64,000 nucleotides of DNA from Fimbriimonadia bacterium. GTDB taxonomy: Bacteria > Armatimonadota > Fimbriimonadia > Fimbriimonadales > JABRVX01. Position 1 is the stretch's first letter. Each line of letters begins with the position of its first letter. The stretch lies in the NCBI GenBank assembly GCA_039961735.1, contig JABRVX010000004.1, positions 108,672-172,671 of the forward strand, written 5' to 3'. The notes under the pieces were generated by a model, which had not been told where the DNA came from, did not search any database, and saw nothing but the letters and a program-made list of their open reading frames with translations. The position numbers were made by a program, and so were the translations under genes. This document shows, in pieces, positions 17,201 to 25,280 of this stretch.

Positions 17201-18793
17201 ATGAGAACAAAGACGCTCGCAATCGCTGCACTCCCCATTCTCTTCACTGTCTTTGCGGCTGCCGAGTCGCCCATGCACCGAGGCGGGCCGGAGCACTCGG
17301 GGGCGGCAGACGCCTTAACCGTGCCGGCGGCGCTCAAGTGGCAATGGCTCGGCGAATCGGGGGCCAAGTCGCTCTCCTCGCCTGCCGTAGCCGGAGGTAT
17401 CGTCTACGTCGGGCTCGGGGGTCAGGTGACTGCGCTGCGACTCGCGGACGGGGCAGTCGTGTGGGGATACCCTGCCGGGCAGAAGATCCCCGCCAGCTTC
17501 CGGCTCTCGCCCGCCGTCGGTGATGGATTGGTGTTCTGTGCGGCGTCGGACGCTTCTCTTTACGTCCTCTCCGTGGAGACTGGGCGGCTGGTGTGGCAGT
17601 TCAACGCGCGCGTGTCCATCACGACACCACCCACCTACGCGAACGGCGTCGTATACATCGGCACGAGTGACGGGCGAGTGTTCGCATTAGACGGCAAGTC
17701 GGGCAGCCCAGTGTGGACCGAGCCCTACAAAGCAGGAGGTGCAGTCCAAGGGCCAGTGTGCGTGGCCGAGGGTAACGTGATCGCACTCTCGGAAGACGGC
17801 GTAATCCACGGGATCACGCCTCCGACCGGAAAGGTGCGATATCGCCAGCGACTCACCGGCCTATCACGTGGAGCCCACCTCGCAGTCTCGGGCGAATACA
17901 TGTTCGTGAACTCCGGCAATTCGCTCGTCGCGCTGAACCCTGCCAATGGTCGGTCGAGGTGGGCCAAACAGCTTGGTAGCCCTGCAGCGTTGTCGCCGGC
18001 ATCCGACGGGCGGCACGTGTACTCCGCGACCGAGGAAGGCAAGGTCTTCGCATTCGACATGAGCGGCAGACAGACATGGCAGAAGCCGGTGACCATGCCC
18101 TATCCGCTCGAGGCATCCCCCACCATTGCGGGTGATACACTCGTACTGCCGCTTCGTCGGGGTCTAGTATACGGCCTCGATAGCGGCTCCGGAGAGACGC
18201 TGTGGACCTATCTGTTGAAGCCGCCGCCTGGGCTGCGCGTGTCTAGCGGTGGCACTACCCGCACGCCCACCTGGTCCAGCATCTCCTCGGAGCCCACGGT
18301 TGCGAGCGATACCCTCTTGGTACTAACAGAGTACGGGCAGCTATTCGCCTTCAGCGCAAAGGACGCTGTAGACCTGACTCCGCCGGCAGTGCTTCATCTC
18401 ATACCGGCCCCTGGAGACATGATCTCGGGTCGGCCTCCGCTTTATGTCCAGGTCGGCTTGGAAGATCTGGGTTCCGGCATCGTGGAAGGCAGTGTGGAGT
18501 TGCTGCTCGACGGAGAGGCGCTGAAGCCCAGTGGTGACACCCCACTCTTCGACCCCCTCAAGGGTATCGTGCTTTATCAAATGAAATCCGAAGAGTTGGT
18601 TCGTCCACTGGCAGATGGCAGACACACCTTCGAGATCAGAGCACGGGACTGGATGGGCAACGTGCTATCGAGAACGTGGGACGTGACGATTGACAACTCT
18701 CTCCAGCCCGGCATCCCCAAATCCCGCGGCACGGACGACCTAGGTGGCGGAGGGGGCCGTGGCGGGCGCTCACACGAGGGTGGCGGCGGCTAA
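17201..18793 (+). CDS. Exported PQQ-type beta-propeller protein with glycine-rich tail
   Basis: The 530-residue product starts at ATG 17201 with GAGAGG upstream, and has a signal peptide (MRTKTLAIAALPILFTVFAAAE). At least six PQQ-type propeller blades follow, seen as repeated SPAVAGGIVYVG, GVVYIGTSDGRVFALDGKSG and YMFVNSGNSLVALNPANG blocks in which a Trp closes each blade (PVWTE, RLVWQF). From about 390 an Ig-like segment appears (PPLYVQVGLEDLGSG), and the end is a low-complexity GGGGGRGGR tail. Relatives include BamB-type scaffolds and quinoprotein-like proteins, but no dehydrogenase site is visible, so it is probably a binding or scaffold protein in the periplasm. It begins the transcript that continues into dprA, which starts inside its 3' end. 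Confidence 0.78.
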   Translation: MRTKTLAIAALPILFTVFAAAESPMHRGGPEHSGAADALTVPAALKWQWLGESGAKSLSSPAVAGGIVYVGLGGQVTALRLADGAVVWGYPAGQKIPASFRLSPAVGDGLVFCAASDASLYVLSVETGRLVWQFNARVSITTPPTYANGVVYIGTSDGRVFALDGKSGSPVWTEPYKAGGAVQGPVCVAEGNVIALSEDGVIHGITPPTGKVRYRQRLTGLSRGAHLAVSGEYMFVNSGNSLVALNPANGRSRWAKQLGSPAALSPASDGRHVYSATEEGKVFAFDMSGRQTWQKPVTMPYPLEASPTIAGDTLVLPLRRGLVYGLDSGSGETLWTYLLKPPPGLRVSSGGTTRTPTWSSISSEPTVASDTLLVLTEYGQLFAFSAKDAVDLTPPAVLHLIPAPGDMISGRPPLYVQVGLEDLGSGIVEGSVELLLDGEALKPSGDTPLFDPLKGIVLYQMKSEELVRPLADGRHTFEIRARDWMGNVLSRTWDVTIDNSLQPGIPKSRGTDDLGGGGGRGGRSHEGGGG

Positions 18794-19886
18794 CCTCTTC
18801 GATCTGCGACGGGCTCCAACCGAAGCCGACCTGGAGTGGCATCGCTGGATCCGGGCGGACATCGCGCTGCTGCGCGCACGGTCCTTACTAGACACTCATG
18901 GCTCGCCGAGCGCTGTCTTTGCGGCAGGCGAGCGAGCTTGGGAGCAAGCAGGGTGCTCGGAGGGCGAAAAGCGACGGTTGCGCTCGTGGGACTCTCTGGA
19001 TGACCGAGAGCGGGATCTGCTGGCCGACCCCGATGTGAGTGTGTGTCGCGAGGTGCAGGCAGATTATCCGGAGTTGCTGCGACACGCGAAGGGTGTGCCC
19101 ACAGCATTCTATGTACGCGGCGTCCTACCCGAGCCGGAGGCACTCACGGTTGCCATCATCGGCACCCGAAGTGCGACGCCCTATGGCCTTTCCGCGGCCG
19201 AGTTCTTCGCGCGGGAGCTGGGACGCATGGGAGTAGTCATTGTCACAGGTGGGAGCTATGGCATCGAGGCTATGTCCATACGTGCCGCTCTGGACGCCGG
19301 GGGCCGCTGCATGGTCGTTCTGCCATGCGGCCTAGATATGTGCTATCCGGAGGACCATGCGCGCATGTACCGAGCCGTGGTGGAGAGGGGCGCGATCCTG
19401 TCGCAGTTCCCCTTCGGCACACGTCCAATGGCAGGCACCTACCCCAGGCGCAATCGCTTCATCGCTGCGCTCTGCGAAGCGGTCGTGGTCATCGAGTGCC
19501 CCCGCGATAGCCATGCCCTCGCGACGGCCAACTTCGCCAACGAGGACTCGCGTCAGGTCCTCGTGGTACCCGGCCCCTACCACGCTCCGTCCTTCGCAGG
19601 CAATCATGATCTGCTGCGACTAGGGGCAACCCTTGTCACGTCGCCCATGCACGTCGTCGAAGACCTTGGTCGAGAGGTGATCCCCTCAGAAGAAGATGCA
19701 GTGCCCGCTGTCTCGGCAGAGCAGGAGCGGCTTCTTACGCTGCTGGAGACGGTGCCGAAGAAGCTGGACGAGATAGCACGCATCGTGGGCAGGCCGCTAC
19801 CAGACGTTGCAGCCGATTTGACGCTACTGGAGCTTTCCGGCAAACTCACAAGGGCGGCTGGAGGTGCGTTTTGCCTGAGAGCATAG
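18759..19886 (+). CDS. dprA: DNA-processing protein DprA, divergent
   Basis: DprA binds incoming single-stranded DNA during natural transformation and loads RecA. The order here fits: an N-terminal helical SAM-like part (WHRWIRADIALLRARSLL), the Rossmann fold (VAIIGTRSATPYG, VLPCGLDMCYPEDH, FPFGTRPMAGTYPRRNRFIAAL, VLVVPGP) and a C-terminal winged helix (LTLLETVPKKLDEIARIVGRP). Two usually invariant spots differ: SGLARGIDAAAH is here TGGSYGIEAMSI, and the SGSLITA-like loop reads SHALATA. GTG 18759 is chosen because GGAGG sits 5 bases upstream; GTG 18744 and GTG 18780 are alternatives. The start overlaps the propeller gene by 35 bases and the end overlaps nagA by 16. Whether it still acts in transformation is open. 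Confidence 0.88.
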   Translation: MAGAHTRVAAANLFDLRRAPTEADLEWHRWIRADIALLRARSLLDTHGSPSAVFAAGERAWEQAGCSEGEKRRLRSWDSLDDRERDLLADPDVSVCREVQADYPELLRHAKGVPTAFYVRGVLPEPEALTVAIIGTRSATPYGLSAAEFFARELGRMGVVIVTGGSYGIEAMSIRAALDAGGRCMVVLPCGLDMCYPEDHARMYRAVVERGAILSQFPFGTRPMAGTYPRRNRFIAALCEAVVVIECPRDSHALATANFANEDSRQVLVVPGPYHAPSFAGNHDLLRLGATLVTSPMHVVEDLGREVIPSEEDAVPAVSAEQERLLTLLETVPKKLDEIARIVGRPLPDVAADLTLLELSGKLTRAAGGAFCLRA

Positions 19887-21043
19887 ACCCATACCGCGTG
19901 TTCGCGAGCCGCTTGCTGGGAAGTGTGATGGACGCATCGGCAACGGTACTCGAGATACGAGAAGGCCGAATCGCTTCCGTGCGCGCCCCCAAACCCGGAG
20001 AGGTGCCTGGACCACTGGACGTGGACGCCCGCGACCTTCTCGTTGCGCCGGGCCTGGTGGACACGCACGTACACGGCGGGTTCGGTCTCGATCAGATGGA
20101 CGGGAATGAAGAGACCATTCGCCGTCACGCCGCGCTCCTGCCCTCTCGGGGTGTAACGGCTTTTCTGGTGACACCACTGACCGCGCCATGGCCGTCTATC
20201 ACAGCCGCAGTACGGGCGGCCGCTACCGTTCGCAAGAGGCCCAGCGAAGGAGCTTTGGTCCTCGGTTGCCACCTGGAGGGGCCGTTCCTGAACCCCCAGT
20301 ACAAAGGCGCTCAGAACGCCGATCACCTCTGTGCACCGAACTTCGTCGAGATGGAAGCCGCGCTCGGGGAGTTGATGGGTGAACTGAGGATCGTGACCTT
20401 GGCACCCGAACTCCCAGGAGCTTTGGACACGTGTCGCAGGCTCGTTGATGCTGGCATACGCGTCTCCGTGGGGCACAGCGCGGCGACCTACGATCAAGTC
20501 AGCGCCGCCATCGATGCTGGGGCGAGCCGCGCCACGCACTGCTTCAATGCGATGCGCGGGCTTCACCACCGGGAGCCTGGAGTAGCCGGAGCGGCACTCA
20601 CTCGATCGGAGCTAGCGGCAGAACTGATCTGGGACGATATCCATGTCCACCCTGTAGCATGCCGTCTCCTGTGCGAGGCGAAAGGCTCCCGTGGGGTGAT
20701 TGCCGTATCGGATGGAACGACGGGCGTTGGAATGCAAGACGGATATCGGTTCGACCTATGGGGCCTACCTGCCACAGTGGCGAGTGGCGCGGCCAGGCTG
20801 TCTGATGGTACGCTCGCAGGCTCCACCATAGCGCTGGACGACGCACTTCGCAATGCCGCGCGAGAGGTGGGGCTGGAGCGGGCGGTGAATCTGTGTTGCA
20901 CTGCTCCTGCCGCATCGTTGGGATTGGAGGAAGAGATGGGTGTCTTGGCCCCCGGCCGAAGGGCAGACTTCGTGCTGCTGAAACCGGACCTAAGCGTGAA
21001 GGCCACCTACACTGCAGGCCTCGGGGTGTTTGCTTCATCCTAG
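19871..21043 (+). CDS. nagA: N-acetylglucosamine-6-phosphate deacetylase NagA
   Basis: NagA removes the acetyl group from GlcNAc-6-phosphate, the committed step of amino-sugar breakdown and cell-wall recycling. The 390-residue protein has the amidohydrolase metal and active-site motifs: HVHGG (His66, His68), HLEGPF (Glu136), GHS (His202), THCFNAM (His223) and the catalytic Asp281 in SDGTTG. The TTG start at 19871 is supported by GGAGG six bases upstream and by a normal N-terminal beta strand; the next ATG (19928) would cut into it. It overlaps dprA by 16 bases. Functionally it pairs with the GH20 hexosaminidase at 61605 and the GH109-like enzyme at 1937, though nagB is not in view. Confidence 0.95.
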   Translation: MPESIDPYRVFASRLLGSVMDASATVLEIREGRIASVRAPKPGEVPGPLDVDARDLLVAPGLVDTHVHGGFGLDQMDGNEETIRRHAALLPSRGVTAFLVTPLTAPWPSITAAVRAAATVRKRPSEGALVLGCHLEGPFLNPQYKGAQNADHLCAPNFVEMEAALGELMGELRIVTLAPELPGALDTCRRLVDAGIRVSVGHSAATYDQVSAAIDAGASRATHCFNAMRGLHHREPGVAGAALTRSELAAELIWDDIHVHPVACRLLCEAKGSRGVIAVSDGTTGVGMQDGYRFDLWGLPATVASGAARLSDGTLAGSTIALDDALRNAAREVGLERAVNLCCTAPAASLGLEEEMGVLAPGRRADFVLLKPDLSVKATYTAGLGVFASS

Positions 21044-21074
21044 GTAGGGCGGTAACACCCGATGCGATCAGCAT

Positions 21075-22919
21075 ATGCCTAATCTCATTCGCGGCCTGGT
21101 TCGCCTTGTTCAGGGCCCGCCGATTCCGTCGAAGCGAGCTAGGCATGAGCGCCTAAGTGTCATATTCGCTCTGCCGACGTTCGCCGCCGACGCGCTCTCG
21201 TCTGTCGCGTACGCGACCGAGGCGATCATGCTGGTCCTGCTTGCTGCCTCGATCAATCATCTTCCGCTGGTGGTTCCCATCTCCTTCGGTATCGCGGTTC
21301 TGCTAGCGGTGGTGGCTGCTTCGTACACGCAGACGGTGCTCGCCTATCCCAATGGAGGCGGGTCCTACATCGTGGCGTCGGAAAACCTCGGGTCGGGTGC
21401 GGGCAGAGTCGCCGGTGCCGCGCTGCTAATCGGCTACGTGTTGACCGTTTCCGTATCGGAAGCTGCTGCGGTCGCCGCCATGATCTCGGCATTCCCGGAG
21501 CTCCAGCCCCTGCGTTCTCACCTTGCCAGCGCTATGATTCTAGGGATTGCCATCGTGAACCTCCGAGGCCTTCGGGAGAGCGGCGTATTCTTTGCCATTC
21601 CGACCTACCTTTTCGTCCTAAGCATGCTCTCGCTGGTAGGTCTCGGCATATGGAGAGTCGTGACTGGCAGCATCCAGCCGATGAACACGGTCGAAACGCA
21701 GCACGTGGCCGCTACTACCATAGTTCCTATTGGGTTCTTCATGCTCTTGAAGGCGTACTCAGCGGGATGTACCGCCCTTACGGGCGTAGAGGCCATCGCG
21801 AACGGTGTTCCCGCGTTCCGTCCCCCGGAGCCGATCAACGCCGCAAGGACCCTGCGGATGCTCGCGGTGATCTCCATCACCCTCTTCGTTGGAACCAGCT
21901 TCCTCGCGAACAAGCTACATGTGATCCCGCTCCACGAGGGCACACCGGGATACGAAACAGTCCTCTCGATGATTGCTCGGGGCCTCGTAGGTAAAACGTG
22001 GTTCTACTATGTCATCCAGGCCGCAACTGTGGTGATTTTGATTCTTGCTGCGAACACCGCTTTCGCCGACTTTCCACGGCTGTGCAGTTTCATTGCCAGA
22101 GACGACTTTCTGCCCCGCCAACTGATGAACGTGGGCGACAGGCTGGTCTTCCACTGGGGAATCGTGCTGCTGACAGCGGTCTCGATCGGCCTGATCTATG
22201 CTTTCGGCGGTGAGACCATCCGCTTGCTCCCCCTGTATGCCGGAGGCGTGTTCATCACGTTCTCCCTTTCGCAATTCGGCATGGTCGCACACTGGCGGAA
22301 GCTCGGCGGCAACCTGCCCAAGATGACGATGAACCTGCTAGGAGCCGTCGCGACAACGGTAGTGGGAATTGTGTTCATCGTGAGCAAGTTCACCGAAGGC
22401 GCGTGGATGATTCCTGTTATCGGCGCGGGCATGATGTGGGTGTTCATTCGAATCCACCGCCACTACGAGAGGCATACGCAGCAACTCCAACTCCAAGACT
22501 TCGCCGTCCCGTCGCAGAGATTGACCACGGCCATCGTGCTCGTTCCGAGAGTACACATAGGGACGATAACCGCCCTCAACTACGCACGCTCCATCGGTCT
22601 CGACTGCCGTGCGCTTCACGTGTCAATCAATCCGGCGAAGACCCAAGAGCTGAAGAGGGACTGGGAACGATACAACTTCGGCATTCCACTCGTGGTCCTC
22701 GAATCTCAGTACCGCTCTCTCGTGGACCCTATTATCGAGTACGTGGACGAGACACTGAATGAAAACCCCGAAACCTGGGTCACGGTTATCGTGCCGGAAG
22801 CGGTACCTGCGAAGTGGTGGCACCGAGCACTACACAACAACGCAGCGGTACCGATCAAACTCGCACTGTCACAGCGCAAGCGCGTTGTCATTACGAACGT
22901 GAGGTACCACCTGCAATGA
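21075..22919 (+). CDS. KimA-type APC family potassium transporter
   Basis: The 614-residue membrane protein shows about twelve hydrophobic helices up to residue ~450 and then a soluble C-terminal domain. FALPTFAADALSSVAYATEA at the first helix, AYPNGGGSYIVASENLG and the C-terminal LVPRVHIGTITALNYARSIG are typical of the APC subgroup that includes B. subtilis KimA (YdaO), a high-affinity K+/H+ symporter of ~607 residues controlled by c-di-AMP. Potassium as substrate is inferred from that similarity; general annotation would call it an amino acid permease. It begins 31 bases after nagA, with no room for a ydaO-type riboswitch. Its stop overlaps the next gene as ATGA, so it is coupled to a STAS-Usp protein that may regulate it. 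Confidence 0.82.
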   Translation: MPNLIRGLVRLVQGPPIPSKRARHERLSVIFALPTFAADALSSVAYATEAIMLVLLAASINHLPLVVPISFGIAVLLAVVAASYTQTVLAYPNGGGSYIVASENLGSGAGRVAGAALLIGYVLTVSVSEAAAVAAMISAFPELQPLRSHLASAMILGIAIVNLRGLRESGVFFAIPTYLFVLSMLSLVGLGIWRVVTGSIQPMNTVETQHVAATTIVPIGFFMLLKAYSAGCTALTGVEAIANGVPAFRPPEPINAARTLRMLAVISITLFVGTSFLANKLHVIPLHEGTPGYETVLSMIARGLVGKTWFYYVIQAATVVILILAANTAFADFPRLCSFIARDDFLPRQLMNVGDRLVFHWGIVLLTAVSIGLIYAFGGETIRLLPLYAGGVFITFSLSQFGMVAHWRKLGGNLPKMTMNLLGAVATTVVGIVFIVSKFTEGAWMIPVIGAGMMWVFIRIHRHYERHTQQLQLQDFAVPSQRLTTAIVLVPRVHIGTITALNYARSIGLDCRALHVSINPAKTQELKRDWERYNFGIPLVVLESQYRSLVDPIIEYVDETLNENPETWVTVIVPEAVPAKWWHRALHNNAAVPIKLALSQRKRVVITNVRYHLQ

Positions 22920-23695
22920 TCGTGGACTGGACCGAGGACGTCATCTTCCTCTCCGGAGACCTAACCCAAGATCACTGGAAGACCATTCGCACCGCAGTAG
23001 CATTGGTTCTGAAGCGACACCCTGCAGGGGTGATCATCGATCTCAGTCAGATCGAGCGTATTACGCCCGAAGGGACGGAGACATTCCTTCACATGCTTCG
23101 GTACATCGAGAGCGGCGAGGCGCGCTTCATCCTGGCCAACGCCCCCGACCACGTACGTCAAGCACTGTCGAAGGTACCCGGAGTGCGCAGTCAGCTACCG
23201 GTCTCAAGCTCCATCGAGGAGGCGCGCGCATCGCTCAACCTGCTTTCCGAAGTCGAACCAAAGCGCAAGGAACTCGTAGAGCCCGTTCTGGTCTCCCTCT
23301 CTGGAGATCACGCAGATCAGGATGGTCTCACACTGGCAGCGGCGATTGCGCGATCGCGCAACACGGGCATCGTGGCAGTGTATCTGATCGAGGTGCCTAG
23401 GGCTTTAGCCCTAACCGCCCCCATGCCCGACGAGGAAGCAGTCGCGAGAAAGACGCTTACAAGTGTCGCAGAGCAGTGCAAGCATCTCGGGGTGGAGGCC
23501 CGATGCATCCCAAAACGGGTACGCGAACGACTGCAAGGCCTCGAGAGCATGGCAACGGAGGTGGATGCTCAGATCATCTTCGTGGTTCTAGGCAGTCAGG
23601 AAGTAGATAGCGAACAGGGTGCTGCGCTCGACTCTCTCTTGCAGGCTACACGGCGCGAGGTAATCGTCTATCGTGGCCCCGCAGGAGAGACGTAG
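22916..23695 (+). CDS. STAS domain-Usp domain fusion protein
   Basis: ATG 22916 overlaps the transporter stop (ATGA) and gives 259 residues; the frame also runs further upstream inside the transporter gene, which is not credible. Residues 1-~100 look like a STAS domain (GVIIDLSQIERITPEGTETF), with TPEG in place of the DSSG that is phosphorylated in classical anti-sigma antagonists. Residues ~120-259 resemble a universal stress protein (EPVLVSLSGD at the first strand, then IIFVVLGSQEVDS and EVIVYRG at the end). The usual Usp nucleotide loop G-2x-G-9x-G(S/T) is degraded. STAS domains regulate SulP transporters when fused to them; here a separate STAS-Usp protein is made next to a KimA-type transporter, so a role in controlling it is plausible but unproven. 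Confidence 0.72.
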   Translation: MIVDWTEDVIFLSGDLTQDHWKTIRTAVALVLKRHPAGVIIDLSQIERITPEGTETFLHMLRYIESGEARFILANAPDHVRQALSKVPGVRSQLPVSSSIEEARASLNLLSEVEPKRKELVEPVLVSLSGDHADQDGLTLAAAIARSRNTGIVAVYLIEVPRALALTAPMPDEEAVARKTLTSVAEQCKHLGVEARCIPKRVRERLQGLESMATEVDAQIIFVVLGSQEVDSEQGAALDSLLQATRREVIVYRGPAGET

Positions 23696-23819
23696 GTTCG
23701 AATGCAGCGGCTTCCCGTGTTCAGCACATCCTACTCGGAAGCAGCTATCAGCCCAGCTTACGCGAGCTGCGAGCACATTCGTCGCACTCAGCGAGTTCTA
23801 CGTCCACTCGATGTGCGAG

Positions 23820-24050
23820 TTACGACTCCCTGCTGGATACAGGGGTACTGGTAGTCGTCCACACTGTCTCAGGCTGTGAAGGCAAAGACACGACGGTGTC
23901 CCGCTGCTCTCGTCGCACCACAAAATCGAACGTGTCAATATCATAGATTGCTTTGAATAGCTCCGCTCGTTTGGGTTCACAGTTCTCAGCGCGGAAGCAG
24001 GCACTGACTTGATCGTCTAATGCGATCCGGCACCAGTAGTTCTCAGCCAT
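23820..24050 (-). CDS. Small hypothetical protein (76 residues)
   Basis: A short open frame, divergent from the gene at 24109, beginning MAENYWCRIALDDQV. The composition is plausible for a soluble cytoplasmic protein (AELFKAIYDIDTFDFVVRRE) with no signal peptide or membrane helix, and I recognise no family. The ribosome binding site is weak. It lies in the 413-base gap between 23695 and 24109, where there is otherwise only the hairpin at 24090. It may be a genuine small gene or a chance frame. Confidence 0.4.
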   Translation of the reverse strand: MAENYWCRIALDDQVSACFRAENCEPKRAELFKAIYDIDTFDFVVRREQRDTVVSLPSQPETVWTTTSTPVSSRES

Positions 24051-24089
24051 TCGGCTCTCGTGCTCCTAGCGATTGCACTTGCATTGCAC

Positions 24090-24105
24090 GTAGCAGGAGT
24101 GCTAC
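24090..24105 (+). promoter_or_regulatory. Hairpin presenting the ribosome binding site in its loop
   Basis: GTAGCA (24090-24095) and TGCTAC (24100-24105) are perfect inverted repeats around GGAG, the core of the Shine-Dalgarno sequence that sits nine bases before ATG 24109. In RNA this would display the site in a tetraloop; in DNA it could be a protein operator. A TTGCAT (24079) / TACACT (24103) pair 18 bases apart could also be a promoter, which would start transcription close to ATG 24115 with almost no leader. Confidence 0.45.
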
Positions 24106-24108
24106 ACT

Positions 24109-24618
24109 ATGATCATGCTAGATGTAGCGTCCAGACACATCCAGATAGCTGAAGCGCAGATTGCGGAGTACCGCGCTGCGATTCAGATGCTGGAGAAGAT
24201 GATCGCTAGTCTGCGTAGCCCGGCTACCGGCCGCAAGACAAGGACCACTGCCACCAAGGCCGCACCTCGAAAGAGGACGGTCGCGAAGGCCGCTGCAAAG
24301 CCTGCAGCGCCTAAGAAGGCTACGGCACCTGTCAAGGCCAAGACTGTCGCGGCTGCGGCAACGAGGAAAGGCACACGACCAAGCAGATCTCGGCGCACGG
24401 GGTCCTATGTGGCCATGGCGGAGGAAGTGCTGGCCAAGGCTGGCAAGCCCATGCGCATGAACGAGATCGTGAACACCCTGCTGAGTATGAGACCCGACGC
24501 GGGCAAGTACGCGGCGTCGGCAGCGCGACAGGCTATCACCGCAGCCGCGGAGAAGCCAAACTCGCGTATCACTCGCATGGGTGCTAAGGGTAGTGGCCTC
24601 TACGGCCTGAAGGGCTAA
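24109..24618 (+). CDS. Histone H1-like nucleoid protein with HARE-HTH domain
   Basis: The 169-residue protein has three parts. Residues 1-~40 are a predicted coiled coil (HIQIAEAQIAEYRAAIQMLE). Residues ~41-95 are a Lys/Ala/Pro-rich low-complexity arm (PAAPKKATAPVKAK), like the tails of histone H1 and of bacterial HU/AlgP-type proteins. Residues ~98-169 form a winged-helix HARE-HTH-type domain (AMAEEVLAKAGKPMRMNEIV, ending in GLYGLKG), usually found in RNA polymerase delta and chromatin factors. It probably binds DNA as a nucleoid-associated or transcription protein. Start ATG 24109 has AGGAG nine bases upstream; ATG 24115 is an alternative. It stands alone, followed by a strong hairpin at 24681. 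Confidence 0.72.
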   Translation: MIMLDVASRHIQIAEAQIAEYRAAIQMLEKMIASLRSPATGRKTRTTATKAAPRKRTVAKAAAKPAAPKKATAPVKAKTVAAAATRKGTRPSRSRRTGSYVAMAEEVLAKAGKPMRMNEIVNTLLSMRPDAGKYAASAARQAITAAAEKPNSRITRMGAKGSGLYGLKG

Positions 24619-24680
24619 GCGCCTGCGCGAAGCCCGTAGGATCGATCGGCCGTTCCTTGCGACAAGGGCGGTATCAGACT

Positions 24681-24712
24681 AGGGCGGGGAATCCGTTTTG
24701 GCTCCCCGCCCT
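24681..24712. terminator. Hairpin terminator between convergent genes
   Basis: AGGGCGGGGA (24681-24690) pairs perfectly with TCCCCGCCCT (24703-24712) around a 12-base loop. It lies 62 bases after the HARE-HTH gene and 61 bases past the stop of the minus-strand gene at 24774, so it may serve both. There is no U-run on either side. Confidence 0.7.
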
Positions 24713-24773
24713 ATCACTCTCGACTACTAGCACGCAAAGTGCGTCACACTGGGTATTCCCGAGTCTGAGGTGT

Positions 24774-25253
24774 TCAGAACCTCTTCGGCTTCTGTGCGCT
24801 TCGCGGGCTCGATCCTTTCATCTTGGCGGGGTTCGGCGCGTTTTTCTCAGCCCAGTTCCGAACGTAGGCGATGCCCCCGAAACCTACGCATGAGCACACC
24901 AGGAACCCTAGAGCGGCACGCCACAGACCGCTGTTGCCTTTCTTGAGCTCCGAGTTGACCGAGCGCAGCACTTGGGCACCGTCTACGGGCTTGCTCTCGC
25001 CCCCACCATCCAACGTAGTGGACTTGCCTGAGGCAGCGGGGACCTCCGGCGCCTCTATCTTCTCACCGGTGTCCTCGACATAAGTCGGATCGGGTAGTAC
25101 CACGATCTGCGACTGCTGCGCCTCGAGCTCCGCAGCCGTGAACTCGCGAACGCCTGGCTCGGGTCCAGGTTTGGCTTCCGGGTTAATACGATACGCGAAG
25201 GCAGAGGCCATCGCCAACACCAGAACCATCGTCAGTAGGATTCGTCTCATCAC
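24774..25253 (-). CDS. Exported or membrane protein of unknown function, last gene of the pilin cluster
   Basis: The 159-residue protein has a signal peptide (MRRILLTMVLVLAMASAFA), a Pro/Glu-rich linker of about 85 residues, a second hydrophobic helix near 110-130 (ALGFLVCSCVGFGGIAYV) and a basic tail (SSPRSAQKPKRF). The arrangement suggests a periplasmic stretch tethered by a C-terminal membrane helix. I recognise no family. It lies 27 bases after the stop of the PilX-like gene on the same strand, so it is probably the last gene of the pilin unit and may help its assembly. Confidence 0.6.
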   Translation of the reverse strand: MMRRILLTMVLVLAMASAFAYRINPEAKPGPEPGVREFTAAELEAQQSQIVVLPDPTYVEDTGEKIEAPEVPAASGKSTTLDGGGESKPVDGAQVLRSVNSELKKGNSGLWRAALGFLVCSCVGFGGIAYVRNWAEKNAPNPAKMKGSSPRSAQKPKRF

Positions 25254-25280
25254 TCGGCTCCTCTACTATGTTCTTCGCGA

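Noticed and set aside
21044..21074. ydaO-type c-di-AMP riboswitch before the KimA-like gene
   Set aside because: Only 31 bases separate the gene from nagA, too few for the riboswitch.
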